A stretch of DNA of 64,000 nt from Hydrogenophaga sp. PBL-H3 (GTDB taxonomy: Bacteria; Pseudomonadota; Gammaproteobacteria; Burkholderiales; Burkholderiaceae_C), in assembly GCF_010104355.1 (NCBI RefSeq), contig NZ_CP044973.1, forward strand, positions 248,001 through 312,000, written 5' to 3'. Under the pieces are notes generated by a model. The model was not told the origin of the DNA. It searched no databases and saw only the letters and a program-made list of their open reading frames with translations. This document shows, piece by piece, positions 8,831 to 18,051 of the stretch; within the stretch, counting starts at the first letter, position 1; every line of letters begins with the position of its first letter. The position numbers were made by a program, and so were the translations under genes.

Positions 8831-8841
8831 AAAGCAAATTT
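8831..8841. promoter_or_regulatory. one-mismatch copy of the AAAGCAACTTT palindrome
   Basis: AAAGCAAATTT, flanked as GAAAGCAAATTTC, lies 21 bases before the next start codon. It differs from the exact motif by one base. Confidence 0.4.
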
Positions 8842-8861
8842 CTCCACACAAGGAACACCCC

Positions 8862-9143
8862 ATGGCCATCGACCACCCCCCTCGCCGAAGCCAAACCGTC
8901 GACGTCAAACCCAAAGACAGCTACGGCTGGTGGGAGATGACGGTGCACTCCAAGGACACCTGTGACGAACTCGCCAGCATCACGCGCATCAAGTCCCGGG
9001 ACGGTGCTGCCTTTGTGGATCTCTCGATTGAGGAATACACAGGCTTGAGCCGCCGAGCGAAGTACACCAGCGTGCGCCTGGACGAAGAGGCCGCGCGCGA
9101 GTTGCACGCGATCCTGAGTGCGAAGTTCGCAAAGCCAGCCTGA
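8862..9143 (+). CDS. hypothetical protein, 93 aa
   Basis: Small protein rich in charged residues, with WWEMTVHSKDTCDELASITR in the first third. AAGGAAC before the ATG is a fair ribosome site. It follows the methyltransferase by 50 bases and could belong to the same transcript. No family recognised. Confidence 0.65.
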   Translation: MAIDHPPRRSQTVDVKPKDSYGWWEMTVHSKDTCDELASITRIKSRDGAAFVDLSIEEYTGLSRRAKYTSVRLDEEAARELHAILSAKFAKPA

Positions 9144-9173
9144 TTGGCGTTTTCCACTCAGCGCAGCGGTTGC

Positions 9174-10139
9174 TCAGCGCTTCCACACGCCGCGCTTGCT
9201 TTTTGGGTTTGAAAGGACCTTGACCGTATCCTTGCCATTTTTTGCAAGTGCTTCCGGGCCCGCGACGACGAAGTCATCACGAGGGTAGGCATACATAAAC
9301 TCGTATAAAAACGAGGTTCGCATCTCCTTCACCTTCATCGCTGTCAAGGCATCCAGATTGATGCCGGACATGAGGGCCTGAGTGAATTGCTGGGCAAACA
9401 GGTACGCAGTCCCCAGCCCCATCATGAAGTCGATCGTATGAGCGTAGTGAACGTTGAGCGTTCCCCAGTAACGTGCGAACCCAAGGATGCTCGTTGCTCG
9501 GTCTTTGTCCCAAGGGTGGCTCTCGATGGAGTCGGCAACCTCCGCCTGATGTGGAACGTTTACCCGCCACCACTGCGCCAGACGCTGCGGCAACGTCGAC
9601 ATGAACTCCTGAGTCGCAATTTGACCATCGGCATCCTCAACGGAAAACGATGGTCTGCGTTCGCTGTGGGTCGGAGACTGCTCGAAGACAAACCATTGAC
9701 AGCGCAGCTTGTCTAGCCGATTGAGGGCATTCTGCATTCGCACAAGCGAATGGAGTTCTGAACTGCGTACATATGTTTCGAACTCTGAACCGGTTGTGCC
9801 TTTGAATCTGTTGTCCTCAGGCGCCTCGTAGTCATTTTCGGGATCGAGCCCCATGACTTCATACACGATGACTGCCGTCTGTGCGTCTTCGCGGGCGATT
9901 GAATCCTCCACATCCATTTCGTTGTCGAAAGGTGCGCCTGGAGACTGGGCACTGCAGGCCTTCTGAAGTCCATGCCAATCTTGATGCCCATAGACATGAG
10001 ATGTGGCCGTCTGACACTGTGCAAGCGTTAGGCGCGGGCTCAGCTTTTGGAGTTCTTTGGCAAAGCGCTTTGGACGCTCCATGTTCGTTGGAACCACGCA
10101 GCCGATAGCCGCGAGATAAGACGCGAGAGCGGGGTACAT
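9174..10139 (-). CDS. hypothetical protein with N-terminal GRP-like segment, 321 aa
   Basis: The ATG at 10139 has AAGGA well spaced upstream; the frame is open further to 10163. Residues 20-60 (RPKRFAKELQKL ... SHVYGHQDWHGLQ) resemble the short segment common in glyoxalase-related plasmid proteins (helix, then GYxxWxxL). The rest is helical and unknown. A similar N-terminal segment is seen in the gene at 63081-63848. Slightly lower GC than its neighbours. Confidence 0.7.
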   Translation of the reverse strand: MYPALASYLAAIGCVVPTNMERPKRFAKELQKLSPRLTLAQCQTATSHVYGHQDWHGLQKACSAQSPGAPFDNEMDVEDSIAREDAQTAVIVYEVMGLDPENDYEAPEDNRFKGTTGSEFETYVRSSELHSLVRMQNALNRLDKLRCQWFVFEQSPTHSERRPSFSVEDADGQIATQEFMSTLPQRLAQWWRVNVPHQAEVADSIESHPWDKDRATSILGFARYWGTLNVHYAHTIDFMMGLGTAYLFAQQFTQALMSGINLDALTAMKVKEMRTSFLYEFMYAYPRDDFVVAGPEALAKNGKDTVKVLSNPKSKRGVWKR

Positions 10140-10494
10140 ACCGATTCCTTGTAGGTTGAGCACAGCTATCCCGCTTCACCGTGCAAACCAAAAGGATGGT
10201 GGGGCACAAGGTGCTTTCACTGCTGACGTCCGATGCTTGGGGCTTCACCACGCGGGAGGTGCGGAGTCGGTACACCGCGCGGGAATTCTGCCCGATGAAC
10301 GCCGTTTTTGGCAAGCTACCTGACGCTGAAAAACAGAACTTAGCTACAGGACTTACTCGTGTCACTGTCTGCTGCCGTGCTCTCCTGGTGGATGCGTCCG
10401 CCGCCGAGCAAGGTCCCAACGTTGCACACCACAACGCGCGCCACTGTGCGCCAGCCCTCAGACGCGTAACCGCGTTCCCGCCTATCGTGTGGGA
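10140..10494. other. intergenic region between divergent genes
   Basis: About 355 bases separating the minus-strand unknown gene from ligD. It should hold both promoters. No confident -35/-10 pair, leader motif or small gene was recognised. Confidence 0.5.
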
Positions 10495-13122
10495 ATGCCT
10501 GCCGCCCAAAGTGCCCGAGCTAAGGCTGTCGACGCTCCCTCGCCAGACACCGACGCCATCGACCCCCTTGCCCGGTACTGGTCGAAGCGCAACTTCGCCA
10601 TCACCTCCGAGCCTCGCGGTGAGCGGGCCGCACCTGGTGAAAACCTGAGCTTCGTCGTTCAGAAGCACGCTGCCTCCCACCTTCACTACGACTTCCGCCT
10701 TGAGCTCGACGGGGTCCTCCTCTCATGGGCGGTGCCCAAAGGCCCCAGCTTTGATCCCAAGGACAGGCGAATAGCCATCCACGTCGAGGACCACCCCCTG
10801 ACTTACGGAAGCTTCGAAGGCACGATCCCTCCGAAGCAATACGGAGCCGGCACAGTGATCGTGTGGGACAACGGATGGTGGGAGCCTGTGGGGGATCCTC
10901 GCGATGGACTCAAGCGCGGGAAGCTGCTCTTTCACCTGCACGGCCAGAAACTGGAAGGGCTGTGGGAACTCGTGAATATCGCCAAGGGCGGTGAAAAGCA
11001 GGAACCTTGGATCCTCTTCAAAAAGCGTGACAGTTTTGCCCGGCCCAAGGCTGAATTTGATGTCGTCTCCGCGCTGCCGGACAGCGTAATCGCCAAGCCC
11101 CTGAAAACGCCCGCCACGCCACCAGTGTCCAAGAGCAAGCGCAGCGCTGCAGCGCGCGGCAAGGCAAGCCAGCAAACGGTTGAAGCTGCGCAGCCAGGGA
11201 TGCCTGGAGCCGTGAAGGCGGCGCTCCCATCCAAGCTCGCCCCTCAGCTTGCCACCCTGGCCACCGGCGTGCCTGAAGGCCAGTGGGTGTACGAAATCAA
11301 ATTCGACGGCTATCGCATCATGGCGCGAGTCGAGAGCGGCTCTGCCCGGCTGCTCACTCGCAACGGACACGACTGGACCGAGCGCATGCCCCACATGGCC
11401 GCGGCGGTGAACGCGCTGGGTATCCAGTCTGGGTGGCTGGATGGGGAGTTGGTGGTGATGGGGGCCAACGGCAAACCCGACTTCAACGCGCTGCAAAAAG
11501 CCTTCGACAAGCGCGCTCGGGTCGAAATGGTTCTGTTCCTGTTCGACGTGCCATTCTTTGAGGGGTACGACCTGCGAGCGGTGGAGTTGATGCACCGTCG
11601 CACGTTACTCAAGAGCGTGCTGGAAGAAAGGGGGAGCAACGCTGTGCGTTTCAGCGAAGACTTTCCAGCCTCGCCGCAGGCCCTGCTGGAGACAGCGTGC
11701 AAGATGCAGCTGGAAGGGGTGATGGCCAAGCGCAGCGACTCCACCTACATCTCCAAGCGCAGTGATGCATGGCTCAAGCTCAAGTGCAAGCAACGCCAGG
11801 AGTTCGTGGTGTGTGGCTTCACCACGCGTACCACCGGAGCCACCTCGATTGGCAGCCTTCTTCTAGGTGTGCACAACGACCAGGGCGATCTGGTGTCAGT
11901 GGGCAGCGTTGGTACCGGCTGGAAAGCGGCTGAAGCGGCAGCGCTCTACAAGCAGCTTGCCCCGCTGGATACCCCGAAACCCGCCTTCGTCGCCGGCGTC
12001 GCCAAACCCGGGCGGTGGTCGAAGCGCGCGCCCGGAACCGAGCACTGGGTGCAGCCAAAACTGGTTGCCGAGGTCGAATTTGGGGAGTGGACCTCAGATG
12101 GACAGATCCGCCACGCGTCGTTTGTCGCTCTGCGTACCGACAAGCCCGCCACCGCCATCGTGCGCGAAGTTGCCAAAGTGGTTGACGGCCCCACCATGCA
12201 AAAAGGCGTGAGGCAGAGCACGGCGGGCAAGCCTGCCGCCGCAGGCGTCAAAGTCAGCAACGCAGAACGAGTTATCGATCCAAGCACGGGAATCACCAAG
12301 CTCGACCTGGTCCGTTACTACGAGAGCGTGGCGGAATGGATGCTTCCCCACTTGCGTGCACGCCCGGTCGCCCTGGTCAGAGCGCCGACCGGCATCACGG
12401 GGCATCAGTTCTTTCAGAAGCACGACGACAAGATGTCGATCCCAGGTATCCGCGAGTTCGCCTCCGATATCTGGCCCGGCCATGCCAATCTCCTGGAGGT
12501 ACCCAACGCCAAGGCACTGGCCAGTGCCGCGCAGATGAACGTAATCGAGTTCCACACGTGGAATTCGACGGCCAGGAAGATCGATTTGCCCGATCGTGTG
12601 GTATTCGACCTGGACCCAGGTGAGGGCACCACGTGGCAGCACATCCAAGAAGCTGCAGTGCTGATACGCGCCCTCCTGAGCGAGCTCCAGTTGGAGGCGT
12701 GGCTCAAGACATCGGGTGGCAAGGGGCTACATGTGGTCGTGCCAATCACCCCGAAGCTGGACTACGACCAGGTGAAGGCGTTCTCCAAAGAGGTGGTCGA
12801 GCACGTCACCAAAACGATCCCCAGCCGCTTCGTGGCCAAGAGTGGCCCCTCCAACCGGGTTGGCAAGCTGTTTGTTGACTATCTCAGGAACGGCAAGGGT
12901 GCTACCACCGCGGCAGCGTACTCAGCTCGAGCGCGCCCAGGGCTGGGAGTGTCGATGCCGGTGAGCTGGGAGGAACTCGGGCAGTTGCGCAGTGGTGCTC
13001 ACTGGACGATTCGCTCGGCGCGCGAACATCTTTCGTTCCAGAAGGTTGACCCGTGGGTCGGCTACTGGAGTAAGCGCCAGTCGCTCTCCACAGCACTACA
13101 ACTCTTGGGGGGTGGAGTTTGA
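10495..13122 (+). CDS. ligD: LigD: ATP-dependent DNA ligase / polymerase / phosphoesterase
   Basis: About 875 residues with three domains in order. The phosphoesterase domain (FVVQKHAASHLHYDFRLELD, near 55-75) is followed by the ligase domain with nucleotidyl lysine in EIKFDGYR (about residue 269) and downstream LKLKCKQR. The primase-polymerase domain has DLDPGEG near 704 and KTSGGKGLHV near 742. LigD repairs double-strand breaks with the end-binding protein Ku. No Ku gene is present in this window, so it may use a host Ku or one elsewhere on the element. The ATG at 10495 is preferred to a GTG two codons earlier. The order PE-LIG-POL is that of the Pseudomonas-type enzymes. Confidence 0.95.
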   Translation: MPAAQSARAKAVDAPSPDTDAIDPLARYWSKRNFAITSEPRGERAAPGENLSFVVQKHAASHLHYDFRLELDGVLLSWAVPKGPSFDPKDRRIAIHVEDHPLTYGSFEGTIPPKQYGAGTVIVWDNGWWEPVGDPRDGLKRGKLLFHLHGQKLEGLWELVNIAKGGEKQEPWILFKKRDSFARPKAEFDVVSALPDSVIAKPLKTPATPPVSKSKRSAAARGKASQQTVEAAQPGMPGAVKAALPSKLAPQLATLATGVPEGQWVYEIKFDGYRIMARVESGSARLLTRNGHDWTERMPHMAAAVNALGIQSGWLDGELVVMGANGKPDFNALQKAFDKRARVEMVLFLFDVPFFEGYDLRAVELMHRRTLLKSVLEERGSNAVRFSEDFPASPQALLETACKMQLEGVMAKRSDSTYISKRSDAWLKLKCKQRQEFVVCGFTTRTTGATSIGSLLLGVHNDQGDLVSVGSVGTGWKAAEAAALYKQLAPLDTPKPAFVAGVAKPGRWSKRAPGTEHWVQPKLVAEVEFGEWTSDGQIRHASFVALRTDKPATAIVREVAKVVDGPTMQKGVRQSTAGKPAAAGVKVSNAERVIDPSTGITKLDLVRYYESVAEWMLPHLRARPVALVRAPTGITGHQFFQKHDDKMSIPGIREFASDIWPGHANLLEVPNAKALASAAQMNVIEFHTWNSTARKIDLPDRVVFDLDPGEGTTWQHIQEAAVLIRALLSELQLEAWLKTSGGKGLHVVVPITPKLDYDQVKAFSKEVVEHVTKTIPSRFVAKSGPSNRVGKLFVDYLRNGKGATTAAAYSARARPGLGVSMPVSWEELGQLRSGAHWTIRSAREHLSFQKVDPWVGYWSKRQSLSTALQLLGGGV

Positions 13123-13225
13123 TAGCGCAGCAAAGAATGGTGACATCGAACTGGTACAGATGCGTTGAATTGCTAGACAAGCAATCAAAGCGGGTCAGAC
13201 TGCCAACATGCAATTTAAACGTAAT

Positions 13226-13561
13226 TTACTGAACTACGGTACAAGTAAGAAATTCATTAAATGTTGCTGAAAGGCCAGTTTGTATGGTTTGCTGAATGTT
13301 TGTGGGGACGAGCACAGATCTCGAATAAGGTATTTGCGCCGCAGCCCCGATTGCATTTATGTTATACCAAGTCGCCGTACAACGTAATTGCTTCTCTGAG
13401 CGACTTTTTATCAAAAGGCCAACATGGCCATCATTGGCCATTACTCGAGACATGGTTGCAAGTTCAGTTTCAACAAGAAGCACAGCCCCCAATGCCGACG
13501 ATGGAAAGCTCACTAGGCCGAGAACTAGATTCAACACCAAGGTGTGGCGAGAAAGCTGCAT
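13226..13561 (-). CDS. small exported protein, 111 aa
   Basis: ATG at 13561 gives MQLSRHTLVLNLVLGLVSF, a basic start and hydrophobic core typical of a signal peptide, with probable cleavage after SALGA. The mature part is about 85 residues with two Cys and no known motif. It is the last of three minus-strand genes spaced 8-16 bases apart. Base composition is clearly richer in A+T than the flanks, which suggests separate acquisition. Confidence 0.65.
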   Translation of the reverse strand: MQLSRHTLVLNLVLGLVSFPSSALGAVLLVETELATMSRVMANDGHVGLLIKSRSEKQLRCTATWYNINAIGAAAQIPYSRSVLVPTNIQQTIQTGLSATFNEFLTCTVVQ

Positions 13562-13569
13562 ATGGAAGA

Positions 13570-14016
13570 TCAAAAATGAAGCCTATAACCTCGAACACCA
13601 CGCCTCAGGTCCCTAGCCATTTCATTGCACTTCCAAGGCTTAAAGTTAAGCGGTGGAGCGTCATACCATTTTGCACCAGTTGGATTAAAAAAACGAGAAA
13701 TGCACGCAGGTGAATCGCACCTCAAAATTATGTAGGGGTTGTAGCCTGTTGTGTGATCTGAATTCAGATCCGTCAAATCGAACTCGTACTTGGTCGTATA
13801 TTCATGCACGGTAAAAATAGTGTCGTCCCGCGTGACCTTGCTGACATCTTCGCAAGTACGTAGGCCCTTCTCGATAAAGTCCAGCAGCTGTTCAGCTGTT
13901 ATTTCTTGAGCTGACACTTTGGAGAGATTTGAAGCAATAAATATACATATCACTGCAAGCCGTATTTGACCTGATAGCCCAATTCCAGCCCCCCTAAAAG
14001 GCATTCTTAAGCTCAT
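13570..14016 (-). CDS. small exported protein, 148 aa
   Basis: Start ATG at 14016 or 14004. The N terminus (RLAVICIFIASNLSKVSAQ) is a good signal peptide with cleavage after VSAQ or nearby. The mature protein has four Cys, which could form disulphides in the periplasm, and aromatic-rich stretches (TKYEFDLTDLNSDHTTGYNP). Middle gene of the AT-rich trio. Not recognised. Confidence 0.65.
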   Translation of the reverse strand: MSLRMPFRGAGIGLSGQIRLAVICIFIASNLSKVSAQEITAEQLLDFIEKGLRTCEDVSKVTRDDTIFTVHEYTTKYEFDLTDLNSDHTTGYNPYIILRCDSPACISRFFNPTGAKWYDAPPLNFKPWKCNEMARDLRRGVRGYRLHF

Positions 14017-14032
14017 GTTATGACACCGAGCT

Positions 14033-14329
14033 TTAACTTTTCTTTGGTGCATTTGAGGGCGGTTCATTGCAAAGCGGGGCATTGCAGTTGATGCGGCATG
14101 CGGAGTGCGCCTTGCTAGGAATTGCGAAGGCTGAATCGCATGCTGCAACGCATACCTTCAAAGTTTTCATACATTGTTCGAACTGTGCACGTTCCCCAGT
14201 ACCGGTCGTATTCTGAGCGTGGAGTATGGCCACATGGAATGTCTCAACAGAAACAGGGGATGGCTCCCGGGCATTGGTAGAAACAACCGTGATAGTTGTC
14301 AAAAATATAGCCAAGGCAAGTTTTTTCAT
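14033..14329 (-). CDS. small Cys-rich exported protein, 98 aa
   Basis: ATG at 14329 gives MKKLALAIFLTTITVVSTNA, a textbook signal peptide. The mature part carries six Cys in the last 50 residues (CMKTLKVCVAACDSAF and CRINCNAPLC), which suggests a disulphide-rich periplasmic protein. AGGA just before the start is a good ribosome site. It heads the three-gene AT-rich unit. Confidence 0.65.
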   Translation of the reverse strand: MKKLALAIFLTTITVVSTNAREPSPVSVETFHVAILHAQNTTGTGERAQFEQCMKTLKVCVAACDSAFAIPSKAHSACRINCNAPLCNEPPSNAPKKS

Positions 14330-14525
14330 TTCCTGATCCTTTCCCAACACAAACCTAGCTGGAGCAGAACATTCCGATATGAAAACGAAACCTTTTTTAC
14401 TGTAAACGGACTTTAAGGTCTATGCAAGGCTAAATCGCATCACCGAGGGCAAAAACTGGCCGTTTCAGTTTGTCAGGCGAGAGGCTGACCGGCACACTTG
14501 GGGAGTCTGTCGTTCGACACTCGCT

Positions 14526-14582
14526 CTGCGCTTGCTGCGCAGCTGCATTCATCAACCCACTGGGGCTCCGTTGCCCTGTGGG
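14526..14582 (+). promoter_or_regulatory. structured 5' leader, two-stem type (methyltransferase gene)
   Basis: Stem I: CTGCGC 14526-14531 with GCGCAG 14537-14542. Linker contains ATCAACC. Stem II: outer CCCAC 14556-14560 with GTGGG 14578-14582, inner GGGC 14563-14566 with GCCC 14573-14576. The start codon is at 14610. Confidence 0.6.
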
Positions 14583-14609
14583 GTGGGGGCTCCTTCAAAA
14601 GTGACCCCC

Positions 14610-16259
14610 ATGAAACAACAACTCAATCTGATCTCCAGAATCAGAGACATCACGTCCATCCTCATCCTGCGCACGCTGCTGCCTTTCGAGGTGGCCGCGC
14701 TTGAATTCGATGACGGCTCGCGCATCGAGGAAGATGGCACCAAGCGCCATGTTTTCGACGGCACCGGCGCTTCCCTCATCAGCAGTGAGGCCCTCGGTGA
14801 CAACCTGGTGCTCACGGCCCACGAAGCCTTGCTGCAGGACGCAACCAGCGACTTGAACCTGTGTCTGCAGGTGCTCGGCGTGAACAAGGCCATCTGGTCG
14901 GTGGACGCTGAAGCTCTGTTCGACAGGATTTGCGCCGTGGATGCGGCCTGGTCGTTGTTGCGCGTGCTGCGTCTGGCACAGCCCGAAGGGGATGTGCTGG
15001 CGCTGGCTGAAAAGCTCGGAACCATCGCACACCAGTGGGCACACCTGCGCCAGCTGCAGTTCGACGGTCAACACATCAGCCCGGCCCAGATAAAGCTCAT
15101 CGAGCAGATCGAGGGCTACGCGGCCAAGCCCACAACACTCAGCGACCTGGTGGTCAAGCTGGTGCTGCAGCCGGACCCACGGGGATCGGCCATGTCTGTT
15201 CGCTTCAAAGGCGGCGACTACGACCGGGAGATGCCCAGCTTGGACCTGTCCTGGCGAGTTGCCTCCCCGATGCGCGCAGCGCTGCCTGAGAAGGCGACAG
15301 CGAAGAAGACCAGCCGTACCGTGCTCGGCGTCAAGGTGACCGGCAGCATGCTGCCAAAACCAACGAAGCTGCCGCAGGACGTGCTGGACGCCCTGGCCGG
15401 TGCCCAGATTGATGGCCGCGAGGTCAAGCTGATCAAGCGCATGAAGCCCGCGCTCTACCAAAAGGTCTCGGACGTGTTGGTGGAGCTCGGCGGGCTCTGG
15501 CACACGGCTCAGCAGGCGCATGTCTTCCCGGACGGCGTTGAAGAGCACCAGGTGCGCCAGTCCATCGACGATGTGCTGGCCACCGGTGAGATCTACACCG
15601 CGCAGGACTTCGAGTTCTTCGCCACGCAACGACCTGAGGTCAACCGCATGGTGATGCTTGCGGATCTGCGCCCGGGCATGAAAGTGCTGGAGCCGTCTGC
15701 CGGTACAGGTGCCATCGCGTTGGCTGCGGCCGAAGTGGTGGGCAAGAGCAACGTGACCTGCTTCGAGCTGATGCAACGCAACGTGCAGACGCTGCAGGCG
15801 CTGGGCTTCGCAGTTGACGGTCCAAGGGACTTTCTGGAAGTGCCGGCGCAAGCGTCGTTCGATGTGGTCCTCGCCAACCCTCCATTTTCCGGGAGCAAGG
15901 ACGTTGCCCACATCGAGCACGCCATGCGTTTCCTGAAGCCTGGGGGCCGTCTGGTGGCCATCTGCTCAACGTCCTGGACCCATGCCAACAGCGCCATCGC
16001 TCGGGCATTCCAGAACTGGGTGGATGACCACAGCATCGCGGTGGAGGACATCGAGGCCGGGGCTTTCAGAGCATCCGGTACCGATGTGGCCACCAAGCTG
16101 CTGGTGCTGCAGGCACCGCGCGCGGCGGCCGCCGCGAAAACCGAAGAACCGACTGAAGCCGCGTACGCGTCGACGGCATTGGAAGTCGACACGCCGCGGA
16201 TCACCGGGAAGCCCGCCCCGGACACCGTGATGGAGGATTTGGCCAACGCCTTCTTCTGA
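14610..16259 (+). CDS. SAM-dependent DNA methyltransferase (N6-adenine type, NPPF)
   Basis: 549 residues. The N-terminal 340 residues are unrecognised but resemble the part found before methyltransferase domains in DUF4942-type plasmid proteins. The AdoMet motif VLEPSAGTGAIALAAAE begins near residue 358 and the catalytic NPPF near 422 (DVVLANPPFSGSKDVAHIEH). NPPF and motif order I then IV fit a gamma-class N6-adenine enzyme. The start at 14610 follows a structured leader, and a strong terminator follows the stop. No nuclease partner is adjacent. Confidence 0.8.
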   Translation: MKQQLNLISRIRDITSILILRTLLPFEVAALEFDDGSRIEEDGTKRHVFDGTGASLISSEALGDNLVLTAHEALLQDATSDLNLCLQVLGVNKAIWSVDAEALFDRICAVDAAWSLLRVLRLAQPEGDVLALAEKLGTIAHQWAHLRQLQFDGQHISPAQIKLIEQIEGYAAKPTTLSDLVVKLVLQPDPRGSAMSVRFKGGDYDREMPSLDLSWRVASPMRAALPEKATAKKTSRTVLGVKVTGSMLPKPTKLPQDVLDALAGAQIDGREVKLIKRMKPALYQKVSDVLVELGGLWHTAQQAHVFPDGVEEHQVRQSIDDVLATGEIYTAQDFEFFATQRPEVNRMVMLADLRPGMKVLEPSAGTGAIALAAAEVVGKSNVTCFELMQRNVQTLQALGFAVDGPRDFLEVPAQASFDVVLANPPFSGSKDVAHIEHAMRFLKPGGRLVAICSTSWTHANSAIARAFQNWVDDHSIAVEDIEAGAFRASGTDVATKLLVLQAPRAAAAAKTEEPTEAAYASTALEVDTPRITGKPAPDTVMEDLANAFF

Positions 16260-16294
16260 TGTCCTGGCAACGGGTATCGAGACCCTGAAATGAT

Positions 16295-16332
16295 GAACCC
16301 CCTGACCGATCAAACGGTGCAGGGGGTTTTTC
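16295..16332 (+). terminator. intrinsic terminator
   Basis: CCCCCTGACCG and CGGTGCAGGGGG pair around ATCAAA, followed by TTTTTC. It ends the methyltransferase transcript. Confidence 0.88.
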
Positions 16333-16365
16333 TTTGGGCGCTCGGAGGCTGGTCGAGGATCTGAC

Positions 16366-16908
16366 TCAGGCCGCCAGGCGCACGGGTTCGTGGAACTCGG
16401 GCAAATCGGGGCGGTGCTTTGCAGTTTCGCTCTCCACGGCACGTGGCATTGCCATCGCTTCCGCGTTCGACTGTAGGAATGCGCCCTCGAACTCACTCTT
16501 GCCCAGTTGGCTGAGTTGGAAGATGTGCACTCTGGCCAGCTCGGTAAGCCGTTCTCGGTCAGCGCCGCTGATTTGGTTCGTGCGCCAGACGCCGCTGGCC
16601 ATGTTTCGTTTGTAAATGTCGTCCAACGCGTCGGTGGCGTCCGAGATAGCGATGCTCAGACCTCGGACCACGCCTTTGCGCTCCAGGCGCCGCGCGAGAA
16701 TGCAGGCCAGGCGGATATCGTTCCATGCCCGTGCCGAGTCACCCATTACCCCCAACTGGCTGACTGACACCAGCAGCTGACGTTGGAGTTCTTCGATGAT
16801 GGCGGGGCTGAGCTTGGCGGCTCCGTTGGCAGCAATACCAAGGGTGTCGAGAGCGATGCGTCGCTCTCTGGGTTTCTTCGTGGTCTTGCGAGTCTTGGAC
16901 TTGGCCAT
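16366..16908 (-). CDS. hypothetical protein, 180 aa
   Basis: Lys/Arg-rich N terminus (AKSKTRKTTKKPRERR), then an entirely helical-looking body. No known domain. It is the last gene of a minus-strand block running from 19318 down to here. The basic N terminus might bind nucleic acid, but nothing else supports this. Confidence 0.65.
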   Translation of the reverse strand: MAKSKTRKTTKKPRERRIALDTLGIAANGAAKLSPAIIEELQRQLLVSVSQLGVMGDSARAWNDIRLACILARRLERKGVVRGLSIAISDATDALDDIYKRNMASGVWRTNQISGADRERLTELARVHIFQLSQLGKSEFEGAFLQSNAEAMAMPRAVESETAKHRPDLPEFHEPVRLAA

Positions 16909-16956
16909 GTGTGGGGTGGGTCAGTGGCAGACAGCGCAGGCCGAGCGCATGGGGCG

Positions 16957-17358
16957 CTACGGCTTGCTCCCAAAGTAGGGCTCAGTGATCGCTTTCGAGC
17001 CTCCGCCCCACGTTGGAGGATTCTGCCAGTAGGCCTTGTCGCCCAGGTCGACCAAAGCCCTTGCCGCATTGCCGGGTTTTTGTTGCGCGGCGTTGTTGGC
17101 ACTCTCGACGGCTGATGAGATGGCCCCAGAGAACGCGGCCCGCCCTTCAGCCTTCTTGAGGCCGCGCAGACACTCAGCTGAGGCGATCAGCGTCAGTTCG
17201 CCACCAGAAGAGCCGAAACAGCGCGAGCGCACCTCGCCAGTCTCACCAGCCCAGGTACCCACGGCCGGGGTTCCCGAGAGTGATATCCAGAGCAGTCCCT
17301 TGAGCACCGGGTGGCGGGGCGGGGTGGCAGAGCCGCTTGGTTCAGTCGAGAGTTTCAC
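16957..17358 (-). CDS. hypothetical protein, 133 aa
   Basis: The start overlaps the stop of the upstream gene by 4 bases, a sign of translational coupling. Residues 20-60 hold two Cys (SRCFG and AECLRG), and the segment ISSAVESANNAAQQ is helical. No clear signal peptide. Family unknown. Confidence 0.6.
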   Translation of the reverse strand: MKLSTEPSGSATPPRHPVLKGLLWISLSGTPAVGTWAGETGEVRSRCFGSSGGELTLIASAECLRGLKKAEGRAAFSGAISSAVESANNAAQQKPGNAARALVDLGDKAYWQNPPTWGGGSKAITEPYFGSKP

Positions 17359-17930
17359 GCTTCGGCGCCGGCGGTGGAGCCCATGAAGGGGCGCACTTGG
17401 TCCAGTACGCTGGCGGCCGCGCGCATCAGGGCTGGCATCTGGTCCAGCGTTTCGTTGATGAAGGTGCGTGCTGCTTCGCTGGGGGAGACAGACCCGGAAC
17501 GCAAAGCCAGTTCCTCGGCCGCGTCACGCAAGCTGTGGTCGAAAACCTCACCCACCACGTGCTCGATCACCAACTCGTTGATCTGCAGGCTGGGGATCAG
17601 CATGGGGCTTGCGCGGTGAATGAAGGCAATGCGCTGCTCCGCGCTGAGCGAGCACAGTTCCTTGCCGCGCAGGGCGTCCAAAATCGCATCAATGCGCTCC
17701 TGGTCGCGCTCCAGCCGTTCGGCCTTCAGGTGAGCCGCTTTGTCCATGCGTTCAGCCATTTCCTCAGCCAGACCCCCGCAGCGGAAGAACGCCGCGGATT
17801 CCTCTGGGCTCAGGATCTCGCTCTTGGCCGTCTCGCGAAGCTGGGAAGCCAACTGCTTGAGGCCGGTGATTCGGCTTCTGTGGTCCAACGCCCGGGTGAG
17901 GGTGTGAACGATTTCCTGTGCTGATTTCAT
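17355..17930 (-). CDS. hypothetical helical protein, 191 aa
   Basis: ATG at 17930 (MKSAQEIVHTLTRALDHRSR) is chosen; earlier ATGs at 17990 and 18008 are less likely. The protein is almost wholly alpha-helical with many Glu and Arg, possibly a coiled coil around residues 50-90. Coupled to the following 133-residue gene by a 4-base overlap. No function assigned. Confidence 0.65.
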   Translation of the reverse strand: MKSAQEIVHTLTRALDHRSRITGLKQLASQLRETAKSEILSPEESAAFFRCGGLAEEMAERMDKAAHLKAERLERDQERIDAILDALRGKELCSLSAEQRIAFIHRASPMLIPSLQINELVIEHVVGEVFDHSLRDAAEELALRSGSVSPSEAARTFINETLDQMPALMRAAASVLDQVRPFMGSTAGAEA

Positions 17931-18051
17931 ATCGTGGTCCTTGCTGGAGTCCTGTTGTGCAGGCAAGCCGTGGGGGTTTCGTGACGTCATTCTGGGTCGG
18001 TGTTTGGCCATGGGGGATGGGGTATTGGCCCGGAAACCACGTGTAGAAGCA

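Noticed and set aside
10723..11595. 290-codon minus-strand frame
   Set aside because: Antisense to ligD, whose catalytic motifs prove the plus strand.
14595..15920. 441-codon minus-strand frame
   Set aside because: Antisense to the NPPF methyltransferase; its His/Gln/Leu-rich composition is typical of a shadow frame.
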